NCBI RefSeq assembly: GCF_019635515.1
Contig: NZ_JAHBZI010000001.1
Span: forward strand, 992,001 to 1,056,000
Source of the DNA: Sphingomonas sp.
Lineage (GTDB): Bacteria; Pseudomonadota; Alphaproteobacteria; Sphingomonadales; Sphingomonadaceae
Direction: 5' to 3'
Length of the DNA: 64,000 nucleotides
In this document: piece by piece, positions 53,361 to 61,855 of the stretch
Layout of the letters: each line of letters begins with the position of its first letter
Position numbering within the stretch: position 1 is the stretch's first letter
Notes under the pieces: model-generated
The model's database searches: none
Seen by the model: only the letters and a program-made list of their open reading frames with translations
What the model was told of the DNA's origin: nothing
Program-made: the position numbers and the translations under genes

Positions 53361-54032
53361 ATGTTAGCCGCCTTCCGCCGCCGGTATCTCGACCTTCTCG
53401 GTTCGATCTACATCTATAACGAACATCGCGGCTATACGAGCATCGACCGCGTGCTCGAAGCCGTGAAGGCGCGCGAGCCGGGCAACACCCAGCTCATCGC
53501 CGATATCGAGAAGCACCGCGCCGACGAGCGCAAGCACTATGTCATGTTCAAGCGCTGGTTCGAGCTGCAGGGCAAGATGCCGCTCCAGGTCGATCGCACC
53601 TGCGGACATATCGATCGCTTCGTCGAGATCGTCTTTCGCCGCACTATCGACGAGCTCGATACCAACAAGATCATTGCCGAGGATGACGGGTTCGAGAAGT
53701 TGTGCCGCGTCATCTCGCTCACCGAGCAGCGCGGCATGAAGCAGGTCGAGATTCTGCTCAAGCACCCGCTGGTCCGGGACGACAAGACGCTGATCAAGAT
53801 CTTCAAGATCATCGAGAAGGACGAGCCGAGCCACTGGGCGCCCTATGATGGCTGGCTAAAAGCCAATGGAAAGCGCGATCCCAAATGGTGGGAGCGGGCG
53901 ATCGACACCTTCATCCATTCCGAGCTGCTGTTCCTCAAGCTGCCGGCGCTGTTCCTCAATCCGTGGGTCAAGCGGCGCACCGATTGGCAGGACGAGCACG
54001 ATCCCGTGCCGCTGGTCGCCCAAGCCGCCTGA
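53361..54032 (+). CDS. Ferritin-like domain protein
   Basis: The 223-residue protein resembles a four-helix di-iron fold: E21 in YNEHRGY, ExxH-like KHRADERKHYVMF near 50-65, an acidic DELDTNKIIAEDDGFEK helix and KIIEKDEPSHWAPY near 150. This suggests an oxidoreductase or iron-storage-like role, but no exact family is known to me. It stands 31 bp after the sco operon. Confidence 0.75.
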   Translation: MLAAFRRRYLDLLGSIYIYNEHRGYTSIDRVLEAVKAREPGNTQLIADIEKHRADERKHYVMFKRWFELQGKMPLQVDRTCGHIDRFVEIVFRRTIDELDTNKIIAEDDGFEKLCRVISLTEQRGMKQVEILLKHPLVRDDKTLIKIFKIIEKDEPSHWAPYDGWLKANGKRDPKWWERAIDTFIHSELLFLKLPALFLNPWVKRRTDWQDEHDPVPLVAQAA

Positions 54033-54146
54033 GCCTCTGCCGCCGGACCCTCTTCCGCCGGCCCCTTCGTCGCATCCTCGTCGCGAACGAAGCGACTGTC
54101 GTTTCGCTGCCGATATGTGCAGATTTCGCCAAAGGGAGGGCGGAAC

Positions 54147-54983
54147 ATGCGGAAATGGATTGTGCGCGGCCTGATCGGGCTGGCCGGCTTCATCGTGCTC
54201 GCGCTGGTTGTAACCTATGCGGGATCCGAGATGGTGATCCGCAAGGGCTATGCCGCGGCATTGCCGCGGATCGCCGCAGACCGCACGCCCGATGGGATCG
54301 CCGAAGGCGCCCGGCTCGCCGCCGCGCTGGGTTGCCGCGGCTGTCACGGCCCTGACGGCAACGGCCGGGTGATCGTCGACATTCCCGGCGTGATCCATGT
54401 CGCGCCGCCGGCGCTGGCACCGATCGTGGCCAACTATTCCGATCCCGAACTGGCGCGGCTGATCCGTCATGGCATCAAGCGGGGCGGCGGTGGCGCGTTC
54501 ATCATGCCGGTGCAGGGGCACAACGGTGTCGCCGATGAGGACCTCGCCCGGATCATCGGCTGGCTGCGCTCGCTCAGGCCCTCCGCCGCCGACAGCAAGG
54601 ATACGCTGCGCTTCGGGCCGGTCGGGCGCTTCGCGGTTCTGACCGGCGGCATCGTACCCGAGGTGCTCGAAACCACGCGCGCACCGGCCAAGCGCCCCGC
54701 GGACAAGGGCGCCTACATTGTCGATACGGTCTGCGCCGGCTGCCACTCGCTGCGCGAGGAGCGCAAGGCGCATGACGATGGCCGCCCGGTTCCGGCGCTG
54801 GCGGTGATCGGGCCGGCATATGACCTGCCTGCACTCCGGAAGCTGCTGAGTACCGGCGTCGGCATGTCGAACCGCGATCTCGGGCTGATGAAGCAGGTCG
54901 GCAAGGACGATCTTTCGCATCTGACCGCCGATGAGGTCGAGGCGGTCCATAGCTATCTGATGGCCGAAGCCACCAAGCAATAG
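54147..54983 (+). CDS. Di-haem cytochrome c
   Basis: Starting at ATG 54147 after a GGAGGGCGG site, the 278-residue protein has an N-terminal membrane anchor (about 5-27) and two haem-binding sites, CRGCH near residue 70 and CAGCH near 195. Both are followed by cytochrome c domains. It probably passes electrons on the periplasmic side to or from a dehydrogenase. Its stop codon is embedded in a long inverted repeat that reaches toward leuC. Confidence 0.9.
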   Translation: MRKWIVRGLIGLAGFIVLALVVTYAGSEMVIRKGYAAALPRIAADRTPDGIAEGARLAAALGCRGCHGPDGNGRVIVDIPGVIHVAPPALAPIVANYSDPELARLIRHGIKRGGGGAFIMPVQGHNGVADEDLARIIGWLRSLRPSAADSKDTLRFGPVGRFAVLTGGIVPEVLETTRAPAKRPADKGAYIVDTVCAGCHSLREERKAHDDGRPVPALAVIGPAYDLPALRKLLSTGVGMSNRDLGLMKQVGKDDLSHLTADEVEAVHSYLMAEATKQ

Positions 54984-55017
54984 CCCAGCTTCACGACTTT
55001 AAATTGCTTGGTGGCTT
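54967..55017. promoter_or_regulatory. Perfect 15-bp inverted repeat before leuC
   Basis: Arms 54967-54981 and 55003-55017 pair perfectly (AAGCCACCAAGCAAT and its complement) over a 21-nt loop. The left arm overlaps the end of the cytochrome gene. No T-run follows, so it is not a plain terminator. A second hairpin CTTGCG-GGAG-CGCAAG at 55015-55030 shares its first three bases, so the two may be alternative. Confidence 0.75.
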
Positions 55018-55053
55018 GCGGGAGCGCAAGATTCGATTAGAGGCAGGCACATC

Positions 55054-56496
55054 ATGGCCAGCCGTCCCCTCACGCTCTACGAAAAGATCTGGGCCGATCA
55101 CGTCGTCGAACGCCGCGATGACGGGACGTGCCTGATCTATATCGATCGCCACCTCGTTCATGAGGTCACCAGCCCGCAGGCCTTTGCCGGGCTGCGCGCC
55201 GAGGGCCGCAGTGTCCGCCGCCCCGATCTGACGCTGGCGGTGCCCGATCATAACCTGCCGACCACCGCGCGCGTCGATGCGGCGGGCAATCCGCTGCCGA
55301 TCAAGGATCCCGAAAGCGCCAACCAGTTGGCGACGCTCCGCCAGAACGTCGCCGAATTCGGAGTGCCCTATATCGACGCGCTCGATGCCCGGCAGGGTAT
55401 CGTCCACGTCATCGGCCCCGAACAGGGCTTCACGCTGCCCGGGACCACCCTGGTCTGCGGCGACAGCCACACCTCCGCACATGGCGCGCTGGGCGCGCTG
55501 GCGTTCGGCATCGGCACCTCCGAGGTCGAGCATGTCCTCGCCACCCAGACGCTGCTGCTCCAGCAATCCAGGACGATGGAGATCCGTGTCGATGGAGCGC
55601 TCGGCTTCGGCGTCAGCCCCAAGGACGTCGCCCTCGCCATCATCGGCAAGATCGGCGCCGCGGGCGGCACCGGCTATGTCATCGAGTTCACCGGCGACGT
55701 GATCCGCGCCATGTCGGTCGAGGGGCGGTTGACCGTATCGAACATGTCGATCGAGGGCGGTGCGCGTTCGGGGCTGATCGCGCCCGACGAGACGACCTTC
55801 GCCTATCTCAAGGGCCGGCCGATGGCGCCCGCCGGCGAGGCTTGGGACAAGGCGGTCGCCTATTGGCGCACGCTGCCCAGCGACGCGGGTGCGAACTACG
55901 ACAAGACAGTCACCCTGCACGCCAGCGATATCGCGCCGTCGCTCACCTGGGGCACCAGCCCCGAGGACGTCGTGCCGATCACCGGCAGCATCCCCGATCC
56001 CGAGAGTTTCGCCGACCCGAGCAAGCGCGTCGCCGCGCAGAAGTCGCTCGATTATATGGGGCTCAGCGCGGGCACGCGGATGCAGGACATCGGCATCGAA
56101 CACGTCTTTATCGGTAGTTGCACCAACAGCCGCATCGAAGACCTTCGCGCCGCCGCCGCGGTGGTCAACGGGCGCCATGTCGCGACCAGCGTTCGCCAGG
56201 CGCTAATCGTGCCGGGGTCCGGACTGGTCAAGCGCCAGGCCGAGGAGGAGGGGCTCGACAAGGTCTTTATTTCGGCCGGATTCGAGTGGCGTGAGCCTGG
56301 CTGTTCGATGTGTCTCGCAATGAACCCCGATAAAGTACCAAGCGGCGAACGTTGTGCTTCCACCTCGAATCGAAATTTCGTAGGAAGACAGGGTCCGGGT
56401 GCACGGACCCACCTGCTATCCCCCGCAATGGCGGCGGCTGCGGCGGTCACGGGGCGCCTTACCGATGTCAGGGAGCTGATGCCGGCGGATGCGTGA
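55054..56496 (+). CDS. leuC: 3-isopropylmalate dehydratase large subunit
   Basis: The 480-residue [4Fe-4S] enzyme isomerises isopropylmalate in leucine synthesis. It shows [60 protein letters not shown] and the cluster Cys in IGSCTNSR and [10 protein letters not shown]. The length is standard. Partner leuD follows after a 34-codon frame. Confidence 0.97.
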   Translation: MASRPLTLYEKIWADHVVERRDDGTCLIYIDRHLVHEVTSPQAFAGLRAEGRSVRRPDLTLAVPDHNLPTTARVDAAGNPLPIKDPESANQLATLRQNVAEFGVPYIDALDARQGIVHVIGPEQGFTLPGTTLVCGDSHTSAHGALGALAFGIGTSEVEHVLATQTLLLQQSRTMEIRVDGALGFGVSPKDVALAIIGKIGAAGGTGYVIEFTGDVIRAMSVEGRLTVSNMSIEGGARSGLIAPDETTFAYLKGRPMAPAGEAWDKAVAYWRTLPSDAGANYDKTVTLHASDIAPSLTWGTSPEDVVPITGSIPDPESFADPSKRVAAQKSLDYMGLSAGTRMQDIGIEHVFIGSCTNSRIEDLRAAAAVVNGRHVATSVRQALIVPGSGLVKRQAEEEGLDKVFISAGFEWREPGCSMCLAMNPDKVPSGERCASTSNRNFVGRQGPGARTHLLSPAMAAAAAVTGRLTDVRELMPADA

Positions 56497-56507
56497 GGGG
56501 GTGTCAC

Positions 56508-56612
56508 ATGAAGCGTGCGTTGATCGTGCTTATCGCCGGAACTGTGCTCAGCGGCCTCGCCGCGGCCTATGCGGGCACGCTGCCCGCGCCGAAGACCGCC
56601 GCCGTCCGCTAA
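56508..56612 (+). CDS. 34-residue signal-peptide-like frame between leuC and leuD
   Basis: ATG 56508 after GAGGGGG opens a frame reading MKRALIVLIAGTVLSGLAAAYA followed by 12 residues. It is a good signal or membrane helix with a strong ribosome-binding site. No known family. It may be a real small protein retained in the leu operon or a chance frame. Confidence 0.5.
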   Translation: MKRALIVLIAGTVLSGLAAAYAGTLPAPKTAAVR

Positions 56613-56667
56613 CAAGCGGAGGCATTGATGCGCTAACGGGCTTCCGCCCAGCGTGGAGGTCTGTGTC

Positions 56668-57279
56668 ATGCAGCCTGTGAAGCAGGTCGAAGGGCGTGCC
56701 TATCCCTGGGGCGCCAAGAATATCGACACCGACATCATCATCCCCGCGCATTGGCTCAAGACCACCACGCGCGAGGGGCTGGGTAAGGGCGCGTTTGAGA
56801 CCGTCCGCGCGGTGGAGGGCAATGTCTTCGACGATCCGCGCTACGCGGGCAGTCCGGTGCTGATCGCCGGCGATAATTTCGGCTGCGGTTCCAGCCGCGA
56901 GCATGCCGCCTGGGCGCTGGCGGACATGGGCGTGAAGGCGGTGATCGCGCCGAGCTTCAGCGACATCTTCTCGGGCAACGCCTTCAAGAACGGCATCGTC
57001 CCCGTCGTGCTGCCGCAGGAAGCGGTAGACCGGCTCGTCGAGGTCGCCAGGACCGACGAGATCACCGTCGATCTCGAGACGATGACCGTCACCACCCCGT
57101 TTCAGGACCGCTTCCCCTTCGAGCTCGATCCGTTCCGCCGCCAATGCCTGCTCGAAGGGCTGGACGAGATCGGCCTGACGCTGGCAAGGGATACCGCGAT
57201 TTCGAAATACGAATCCGGTGCCGCCGAAGCGCGTCCCTGGGTCAGTGTGGGAGCGGGAAATGAAGGCGTTGCTGTCTAA
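56668..57279 (+). CDS. leuD: 3-isopropylmalate dehydratase small subunit
   Basis: The 203-residue swivelling-domain subunit has [15 protein letters not shown] near the N terminus and [45 protein letters not shown], the LeuD signature. It completes the LeuCD enzyme. The last 20 bp overlap the start of the quinone reductase gene (ATG 57260), so the two are co-translated. Confidence 0.96.
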   Translation: MQPVKQVEGRAYPWGAKNIDTDIIIPAHWLKTTTREGLGKGAFETVRAVEGNVFDDPRYAGSPVLIAGDNFGCGSSREHAAWALADMGVKAVIAPSFSDIFSGNAFKNGIVPVVLPQEAVDRLVEVARTDEITVDLETMTVTTPFQDRFPFELDPFRRQCLLEGLDEIGLTLARDTAISKYESGAAEARPWVSVGAGNEGVAV

Positions 57280-58261
57280 GGCCGTTGGCGGACCGGATAC
57301 TCTAAGTCTCGACGAACTGCCCGATCCCGTCGCCGGTCAGGGCCAGGTCGTGGTCGCGGTAAAGGCCTGTGCGATCAATTTCCCCGATGTGCTGATCATC
57401 GAGGATAAATATCAGTTCAAGCCGCAACGCCCCTTCGCGCCGGGCGGCGAGATCGCCGGGGTGATCGAGAGCGTGGGCGAGGGCGTCACCGGCTGGGCGG
57501 TCGGTGATCGCGTCATCGCCGTCCCCGGCAATGGCGGGCTGGCCGAGAAGATGGCGCTCAGCCCGGCGCAACTGTTCCGCCTGCCCGAAGGCCGCAGCTT
57601 CGAGGACGGTTCGGCGCTGCTGCTGACCTATGCGACGACGATCCACGCGCTGCTCGACCGCGGCAAGCTCAGGGAAGGCCAGACCCTGCTCGTCCTCGGC
57701 GCCGCCGGCGGCGTCGGTCTCGCCGCGATCGAATTGGGCAAGGCATTCGGCGCGCGCGTGGTCGCGGCGGTATCGTCGGAAGAGAAGGCGGCAGCCGCCA
57801 AAGCCGCGGGTGCCGACGCAACCCTCGTCTATGGCCGCGCTCCGTTCGACAAGGACGCCAGCAAGGCGCTTGCCGAGCAGTTCAAGGCGGCGGTCGGCCC
57901 GAAGGGCGCCGATGTGATCTACGATCCGGTGGGGGGCGATTACGCCGAACCGGCGCTCCGCGCGATCGCCTGGGAGGGCCGCTACCTCGTCGTTGGCTTC
58001 CCCGCCGGCATTCCCAAACTGCCGCTCAACCTCACCCTGCTCAAGAGCTGCGACGTCTGCGGCGTGTTCTGGGGCGCCTTCGCCGCGCGCGATCCGCAGG
58101 CCAACCAGGCGCATGTCGATCGCCTGTTCCGGCTGTGGAGCGAAGGCAAGATCGCCCCCAGGGTCACCGAGACTTTCGCGCTCGCCGATGGCGGCAAGGC
58201 CATCGCCAAGCTCGGTGCGCGCGACGTGATCGGCAAGGTCGTCGTGCGAGTGGGTGCGTAA
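57260..58261 (+). CDS. Zinc-independent quinone oxidoreductase (MDR family)
   Basis: The 333-residue medium-chain dehydrogenase/reductase begins [24 protein letters not shown] and has the NADPH-binding loop [33 protein letters not shown] near 145-175. It lacks the structural-zinc Cys cluster, as quinone reductase/QorA types do. It reduces quinones or enals. It overlaps leuD and is followed directly by a GST gene. Confidence 0.92.
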   Translation: MKALLSKAVGGPDTLSLDELPDPVAGQGQVVVAVKACAINFPDVLIIEDKYQFKPQRPFAPGGEIAGVIESVGEGVTGWAVGDRVIAVPGNGGLAEKMALSPAQLFRLPEGRSFEDGSALLLTYATTIHALLDRGKLREGQTLLVLGAAGGVGLAAIELGKAFGARVVAAVSSEEKAAAAKAAGADATLVYGRAPFDKDASKALAEQFKAAVGPKGADVIYDPVGGDYAEPALRAIAWEGRYLVVGFPAGIPKLPLNLTLLKSCDVCGVFWGAFAARDPQANQAHVDRLFRLWSEGKIAPRVTETFALADGGKAIAKLGARDVIGKVVVRVGA

Positions 58262-58263
58262 GG

Positions 58264-58884
58264 CTGGACACGCTCTACAGCTTCCGCCGCTGCCCCTATG
58301 CGATGCGCGCGCGCATGGCGCTGCTGGTGCGCCGCAAGCCGTTCGAAATCCGCGAGATCGTGCTCCGCGACAAGCCGGCGGAGATGCTCGCCGCCTCGCC
58401 CAAGGCCACTGTGCCGGTGCTGGTACTGACGGACGGCGCGGTCATCGAAGAGAGCATCGACATCATGCGCTGGGCGCTGGCCGACCACGATCCCGAAGAC
58501 TGGCTGGCAGGCGACGATCCGGCGCTGATCGCGCTGTTCGACGACCGCTTCAAACACCATCTCGACCGCTACAAATATGCCGAGCGCCACAATACCAACC
58601 CCGCCGAGCATCGCGCCGCTGGCCTCGCCATGCTGCGAACGCTCGAAGCGCGATTGACAGCACATGCCAATCTCTGCCGGGATGCGCGCGGGCTCACCGA
58701 CATCGCGCTCTTCCCCTTTGTCCGCCAGTTCGCCGCGGTCGATCCGTCCTGGTTCGACGCCCAGTCCATCCCGCGCGTGCGCCGATGGCTGGCGGGGCAT
58801 ATCGGCTCGCCGCTGTTCGAACAGGCATTCGCGCGCCTGAAACCGTGGAAGAAAGGCGATACGCCCATTCACTGGCCCGCCTGA
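58264..58884 (+). CDS. Glutathione S-transferase N-terminal domain protein
   Basis: About 206 residues read DTLYSFRRCPYAMRARMALLVRRKPFEIREIVLRDKP...VPVLVLTDGAVIEESIDIMRWAL, a glutaredoxin-like N domain with the active Cys in FRRCPYAMR, and a helical C domain. No ATG, GTG or TTG is in frame near the start. The frame runs open through the preceding gene, and the best site is a CTG at 58264, three bases after the TAA of the upstream gene. Coupled reinitiation is likely. The true start is uncertain. Confidence 0.8.
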   Translation: MDTLYSFRRCPYAMRARMALLVRRKPFEIREIVLRDKPAEMLAASPKATVPVLVLTDGAVIEESIDIMRWALADHDPEDWLAGDDPALIALFDDRFKHHLDRYKYAERHNTNPAEHRAAGLAMLRTLEARLTAHANLCRDARGLTDIALFPFVRQFAAVDPSWFDAQSIPRVRRWLAGHIGSPLFEQAFARLKPWKKGDTPIHWPA

Positions 58885-58944
58885 TGGTTGCCACGGCTCA
58901 CCCGCTTACCTATCTCCGCTCAAACAGCATTTGAGGGAGCAGGC

Positions 58945-59268
58945 ATGACCACGTTCGACGATCGCGAAAAGGCATTCGAGGCGAAGTACGCGCGCGACGA
59001 GGACATGGCTTTCCGCGTCACCGCTCGCCGCAACCGGCTGGTTGGGCAATGGGCGGCGGCCAAGATGGGTCTCACCCCCGAAGAGACCGACGCTTATGCC
59101 AAGGCGGTGGTTCAGGCCGATTTCGAGGAAGCCGGCGACGAGGACGTTATCCGCAAGGTCCTGGGCGATTTGCTCGGCGCCGGGGTCGAGACCGATGACG
59201 CCACGGTGCGCCAGGCGCTGCACGACCAGACCGTCGAGGCCCGCCGCCAGCTGATGGAAGCCAAATAA
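58945..59268 (+). CDS. DUF1476 protein, F1-ATPase inhibitor zeta subunit
   Basis: The 107-residue protein begins MTTFDDREKAFEAKYARDEDMAFRVTARRNRLVGQWAA, matching the alphaproteobacterial zeta subunit that blocks ATP hydrolysis by F1. It is rich in charged helices. ATG 58945 follows GGGAGCAGGC. It is followed by bolA- and grx4-like genes. Confidence 0.92.
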   Translation: MTTFDDREKAFEAKYARDEDMAFRVTARRNRLVGQWAAAKMGLTPEETDAYAKAVVQADFEEAGDEDVIRKVLGDLLGAGVETDDATVRQALHDQTVEARRQLMEAK

Positions 59269-59269
59269 C

Positions 59270-59509
59270 ATGCCGATGGCCGCTTCCGAGATCGAGGAGC
59301 TGATCCGCGCTGGCATCCCCGATGCCAATGTCGAGATCACCGATCTTGCCGGTGATGGCGATCATTATGCGGCGCGCGTGGTGGCGCCGATGTTCCGGGG
59401 GATGCCGCGCGTGCGGCAGCACCAGGCGGTTTATGCGGCGCTGGGCGACCGGATGGGCGGAGTGCTCCACGCGCTCCAGCTCACCACCGCAGCGCCAGTC
59501 GAGGAGTGA
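59270..59509 (+). CDS. BolA-family protein
   Basis: The 79-residue protein shows IEELIRAGIPDANVEITDLAGDGDHYAARVVAPMFRGMPRVRQHQAVYAALGDRMGGVLHALQL with the BolA His pair (HYAA, RQHQAVY). It forms a [2Fe-2S]-bridged heterodimer with the monothiol glutaredoxin encoded next to it, a known partnership. Confidence 0.94.
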   Translation: MPMAASEIEELIRAGIPDANVEITDLAGDGDHYAARVVAPMFRGMPRVRQHQAVYAALGDRMGGVLHALQLTTAAPVEE

Positions 59510-59514
59510 ATGCC

Positions 59515-59826
59515 GTGAGCGACGATGTACAGGACCGCCTGAAGGCTTTGGTCGAAAGCAATGAAGTCGTGCTGTTCATGAAGGGCAGCCCGCTGTTCCC
59601 GCAATGCGGTTTCTCCAGCCGCGCGGTGGCGATCCTCAATCATCTTGAGACCGAGTTCGAAAGCGTGGACGTGCTGCAGGATCAAGGCATCCGCCAGGGG
59701 ATCAAGGAATTCTCCGATTGGCCGACGATCCCGCAGCTCTACGTGAAGGGCGAATTCGTCGGCGGATCGGACATCATGATGGAGATGTACGAAAGCGGCG
59801 AACTGGCCGAGCTGGTAGGGAAGTAA
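59515..59826 (+). CDS. grxD: Monothiol glutaredoxin Grx4
   Basis: The 103-residue protein has the CGFS active site in FPQCGFSSRAVAIL. KGSPLFPQCGFSS and DWPTIPQLYVKGEFVGGSDIMMEMYESGEL match the family. GAGGAG at 59501-59506 favours the GTG at 59515; another GTG at 59506 overlaps the bolA stop. It carries or transfers [2Fe-2S] clusters and pairs with BolA. Confidence 0.94.
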   Translation: MSDDVQDRLKALVESNEVVLFMKGSPLFPQCGFSSRAVAILNHLETEFESVDVLQDQGIRQGIKEFSDWPTIPQLYVKGEFVGGSDIMMEMYESGELAELVGK

Positions 59827-59836
59827 GGCCCTTGGC

Positions 59837-59909
59837 GCTCCTGCGAAAGCAGGAGCCCAGGGTAGTAAGTGCAACGCTTGAGACTCTGGGCTCCTGCTTT
59901 CGCAGGAGC
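59837..59909. repeat. Inverted pair of sphingomonad intergenic palindromes, convergent terminator
   Basis: Two 24-bp arms (59837-59860 and 59886-59909) are perfectly complementary around a 25-nt loop, and each arm itself contains a GCTCCTGC-GAAA-GCAGGAGC hairpin. It lies between convergent genes and should stop transcription from both sides. Related to the palindrome at 41278-41301. Confidence 0.85.
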
Positions 59910-59916
59910 ACGGAAA

Positions 59917-61095
59917 TCAGCCGCAGCGCTCTCCCAGTTTCACAAGCCGGTAGCTCACCGTCCGGCTGCCCCCGCGTCCGCGATACCGCATGCTGTCGGT
60001 TGCCGCGGAGTCGCACTTCGAGCCTTCCAGCCACGCACCGCCGACCTGGCATTGCGCCCTGTGAAACCCGCTCGCGCAAACCCGAAACCCCGCCGGAACG
60101 GCAACCGCCGCCGACCAGCCCTTCGCCGGCACCACCAGTGTTTCCGGCGTCTGCACCACCGGCTTCGCCGCCGCCCTGGGCGCCTTCGCCGCCAGCGCAG
60201 TCACGCTCGCCTCCAGATCCTTATACCGATCCCCCATCCACCCGGTAAGCGTTACGCGCTCCTGCTTGGCGGCGGCGATCACCGCCTCATCCTCGGGCGT
60301 GATCGCTTCGCCGCGCTCCAGCCGGGTGCGGATTTCGCGAAGCTGTGCCGCGCGCGCTTCGTTGCGGCGCTGCTCCACCAGCCGCTCGACCTTGGCGAGT
60401 TCGTCATCCTGCGGCCGCCCGGTCCGCATCCATGCCGGAACGCCCAGACTGGCGAGCGCGCGCTCAGGGATCAGCATGTTCCCGAGCGCGATCAGCAGCG
60501 CCAGCAGCGGCAGCCCGATGAACACCGCTTCTTCCAGCTTCGGCGCGACTCGCCCGAACAGCCACAATGCCAGTACCACCACCGGCGCCAGCACCACGAA
60601 GGGCAATGAAGCGCCGAGCGACCGGTCCCCGGGGGCCAGCGCGAACAGCAGCAGCGGGATCAGGAAGGCGAGAAATATCCGCGCAAGGATGCGGCCATAG
60701 CCGAGCAACGCGCCCCCGGCGGTTCCCGCACCACGCACCACCGCGACGCCGCCGCCGACCAGCAATAGCCCCACCAGATGCGTCGGCTGGAGAAACGCAT
60801 AGAGCGCGGCGAGGCCGAACCCGGCGATCAGCGCATAGTTCATCCACGCCAGCCCCAGGCTGCGGAATAATGCACCGAGGAACAGCATCACGATCAGCCC
60901 GGCGATCACCAGGATCAGCCGCCGGTGCATCTTCTCGACCGAGACCCCCGCCGCCTCGATCGTCTCGCCGACTTCACTGCGTGCCTTGCCGAGCATTTTC
61001 AGCGTCCCGGCCTTGACCGATTGCAGTGCGGAGCGCCGCGCGGGTGGCGCAATCGCCGCGGCCTGTGTGGCCGTTGTCGCCGGAAGGTCGTTCAT
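59917..61095 (-). CDS. Membrane protein with helical domain, unknown
   Basis: From ATG 61093-61095 (MNDLPATTATQAA) it has 392 residues: an Ala-rich head, six hydrophobic helices at about 60-205 (RLILVIAGLIVMLFLGALF, MNYALIAGFGLAALYAF and others), then an alpha-helical charged region. It ends with a Cys-containing domain with two CxxG/C-rich segments (FRVCASGFHRAQCQVGGAWLEGSKCDS). No family is recognised. The longer upstream frame is not used. Confidence 0.75.
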   Translation of the reverse strand: MNDLPATTATQAAAIAPPARRSALQSVKAGTLKMLGKARSEVGETIEAAGVSVEKMHRRLILVIAGLIVMLFLGALFRSLGLAWMNYALIAGFGLAALYAFLQPTHLVGLLLVGGGVAVVRGAGTAGGALLGYGRILARIFLAFLIPLLLFALAPGDRSLGASLPFVVLAPVVVLALWLFGRVAPKLEEAVFIGLPLLALLIALGNMLIPERALASLGVPAWMRTGRPQDDELAKVERLVEQRRNEARAAQLREIRTRLERGEAITPEDEAVIAAAKQERVTLTGWMGDRYKDLEASVTALAAKAPRAAAKPVVQTPETLVVPAKGWSAAVAVPAGFRVCASGFHRAQCQVGGAWLEGSKCDSAATDSMRYRGRGGSRTVSYRLVKLGERCG

Positions 61096-61486
61096 CGCTG
61101 CCCCCAATGCCTGCCGACTCGTGCATAGACGAGCACGCGAATCGCGGGAAGTGGCGGCTGGTTCGGAGAGAAGCCCGGGGCGGGTGGGTCGACGCGAGAC
61201 CGGGTAAAAGCTGGTCGACCCACCCTGGAATGAAGCGTCAAACGCTCGGGGTATCCTTATCCTTGCAGTCCGCGTGCCAGTTCGAACGAAGCACGCTTTC
61301 TCAAGTGTTTGGATGGTTAACACCCTCGGCAACCACATCGCATCTGTAAGCGATTCCGACAGTTTCGGCGCCGTTCCGGCCCGCATGCGCTCGTCACCTT
61401 TCCGCATTGTTCATCCCGCGTTCACTCGCTTGACTACAGACGTAATCACGACGATTACAAAGATAGTCGATGAAAGAGGGACTGCG
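61096..61486. other. Divergent region between the membrane-protein gene and blaI-like gene
   Basis: This 391-bp region has no convincing gene. It holds the paired operator at 61432-61468 just ahead of the blaI-like start. The middle part carries no repeat or RNA structure that I can support. Confidence 0.5.
61432..61468. promoter_or_regulatory. Two BlaI-type operators
   Basis: GACTAC-AGAC-GTAATC (61432-61447) and GATTAC-AAAG-ATAGTC (61453-61468) are two dyads of the form GAYTAC-N4-RTARTC with centres 21 bp apart, two helical turns. The inner arms also match each other (GTAATC/GATTAC). Location just upstream of the BlaI-like gene suggests autorepression. Confidence 0.65.
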
Positions 61487-61855
61487 ATGACCGAACGTAT
61501 CAGCGACGCCGAGCATGCCGTGATGGAAGTGCTGTGGGAGAAGTCGCCGCTCACCGCCCAGGAAGTCGTCGAGCGCGTGCCCGCCGAGCGCGGCTGGAGC
61601 GCCAACACCGTCAAGACGCTGCTCGGCCGCCTGCTCGCCAAGTCGATCATCGCGCATGAGGAAGAGGGGCGGCGCTATCTGTATCGCCCGCTCGTCGCCC
61701 GCGCCGATTATGTCGCGGGTGAATCGCGCAAGCTGATGGATCGGCTGTTCGGCGGCAAGCTCACCCCGCTGGTGGCGCACCTCGCCGAGCGCGACCAGAT
61801 CACCGATCAGGATATCGCCGAGATCGAGGCGCTGCTCAAGGATCTCAAATCGTGA
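61487..61855 (+). CDS. BlaI/MecI/CopY-family repressor
   Basis: The 122-residue protein has the penicillinase-repressor winged helix: ISDAEHAVMEVLWEKSPLTAQEVVERVPAERGWSANTVKTLLGRLLAKSIIAHEEEGRRYLYRPLV. It then has the dimerisation/cleavage stretch with SRKLMDRLFGGKLTPLVAHLAE. AGAGGG precedes ATG 61487. It overlaps the M56 peptidase gene by 4 bp. The beta-lactamase or target gene is not obvious nearby. Confidence 0.93.
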   Translation: MTERISDAEHAVMEVLWEKSPLTAQEVVERVPAERGWSANTVKTLLGRLLAKSIIAHEEEGRRYLYRPLVARADYVAGESRKLMDRLFGGKLTPLVAHLAERDQITDQDIAEIEALLKDLKS

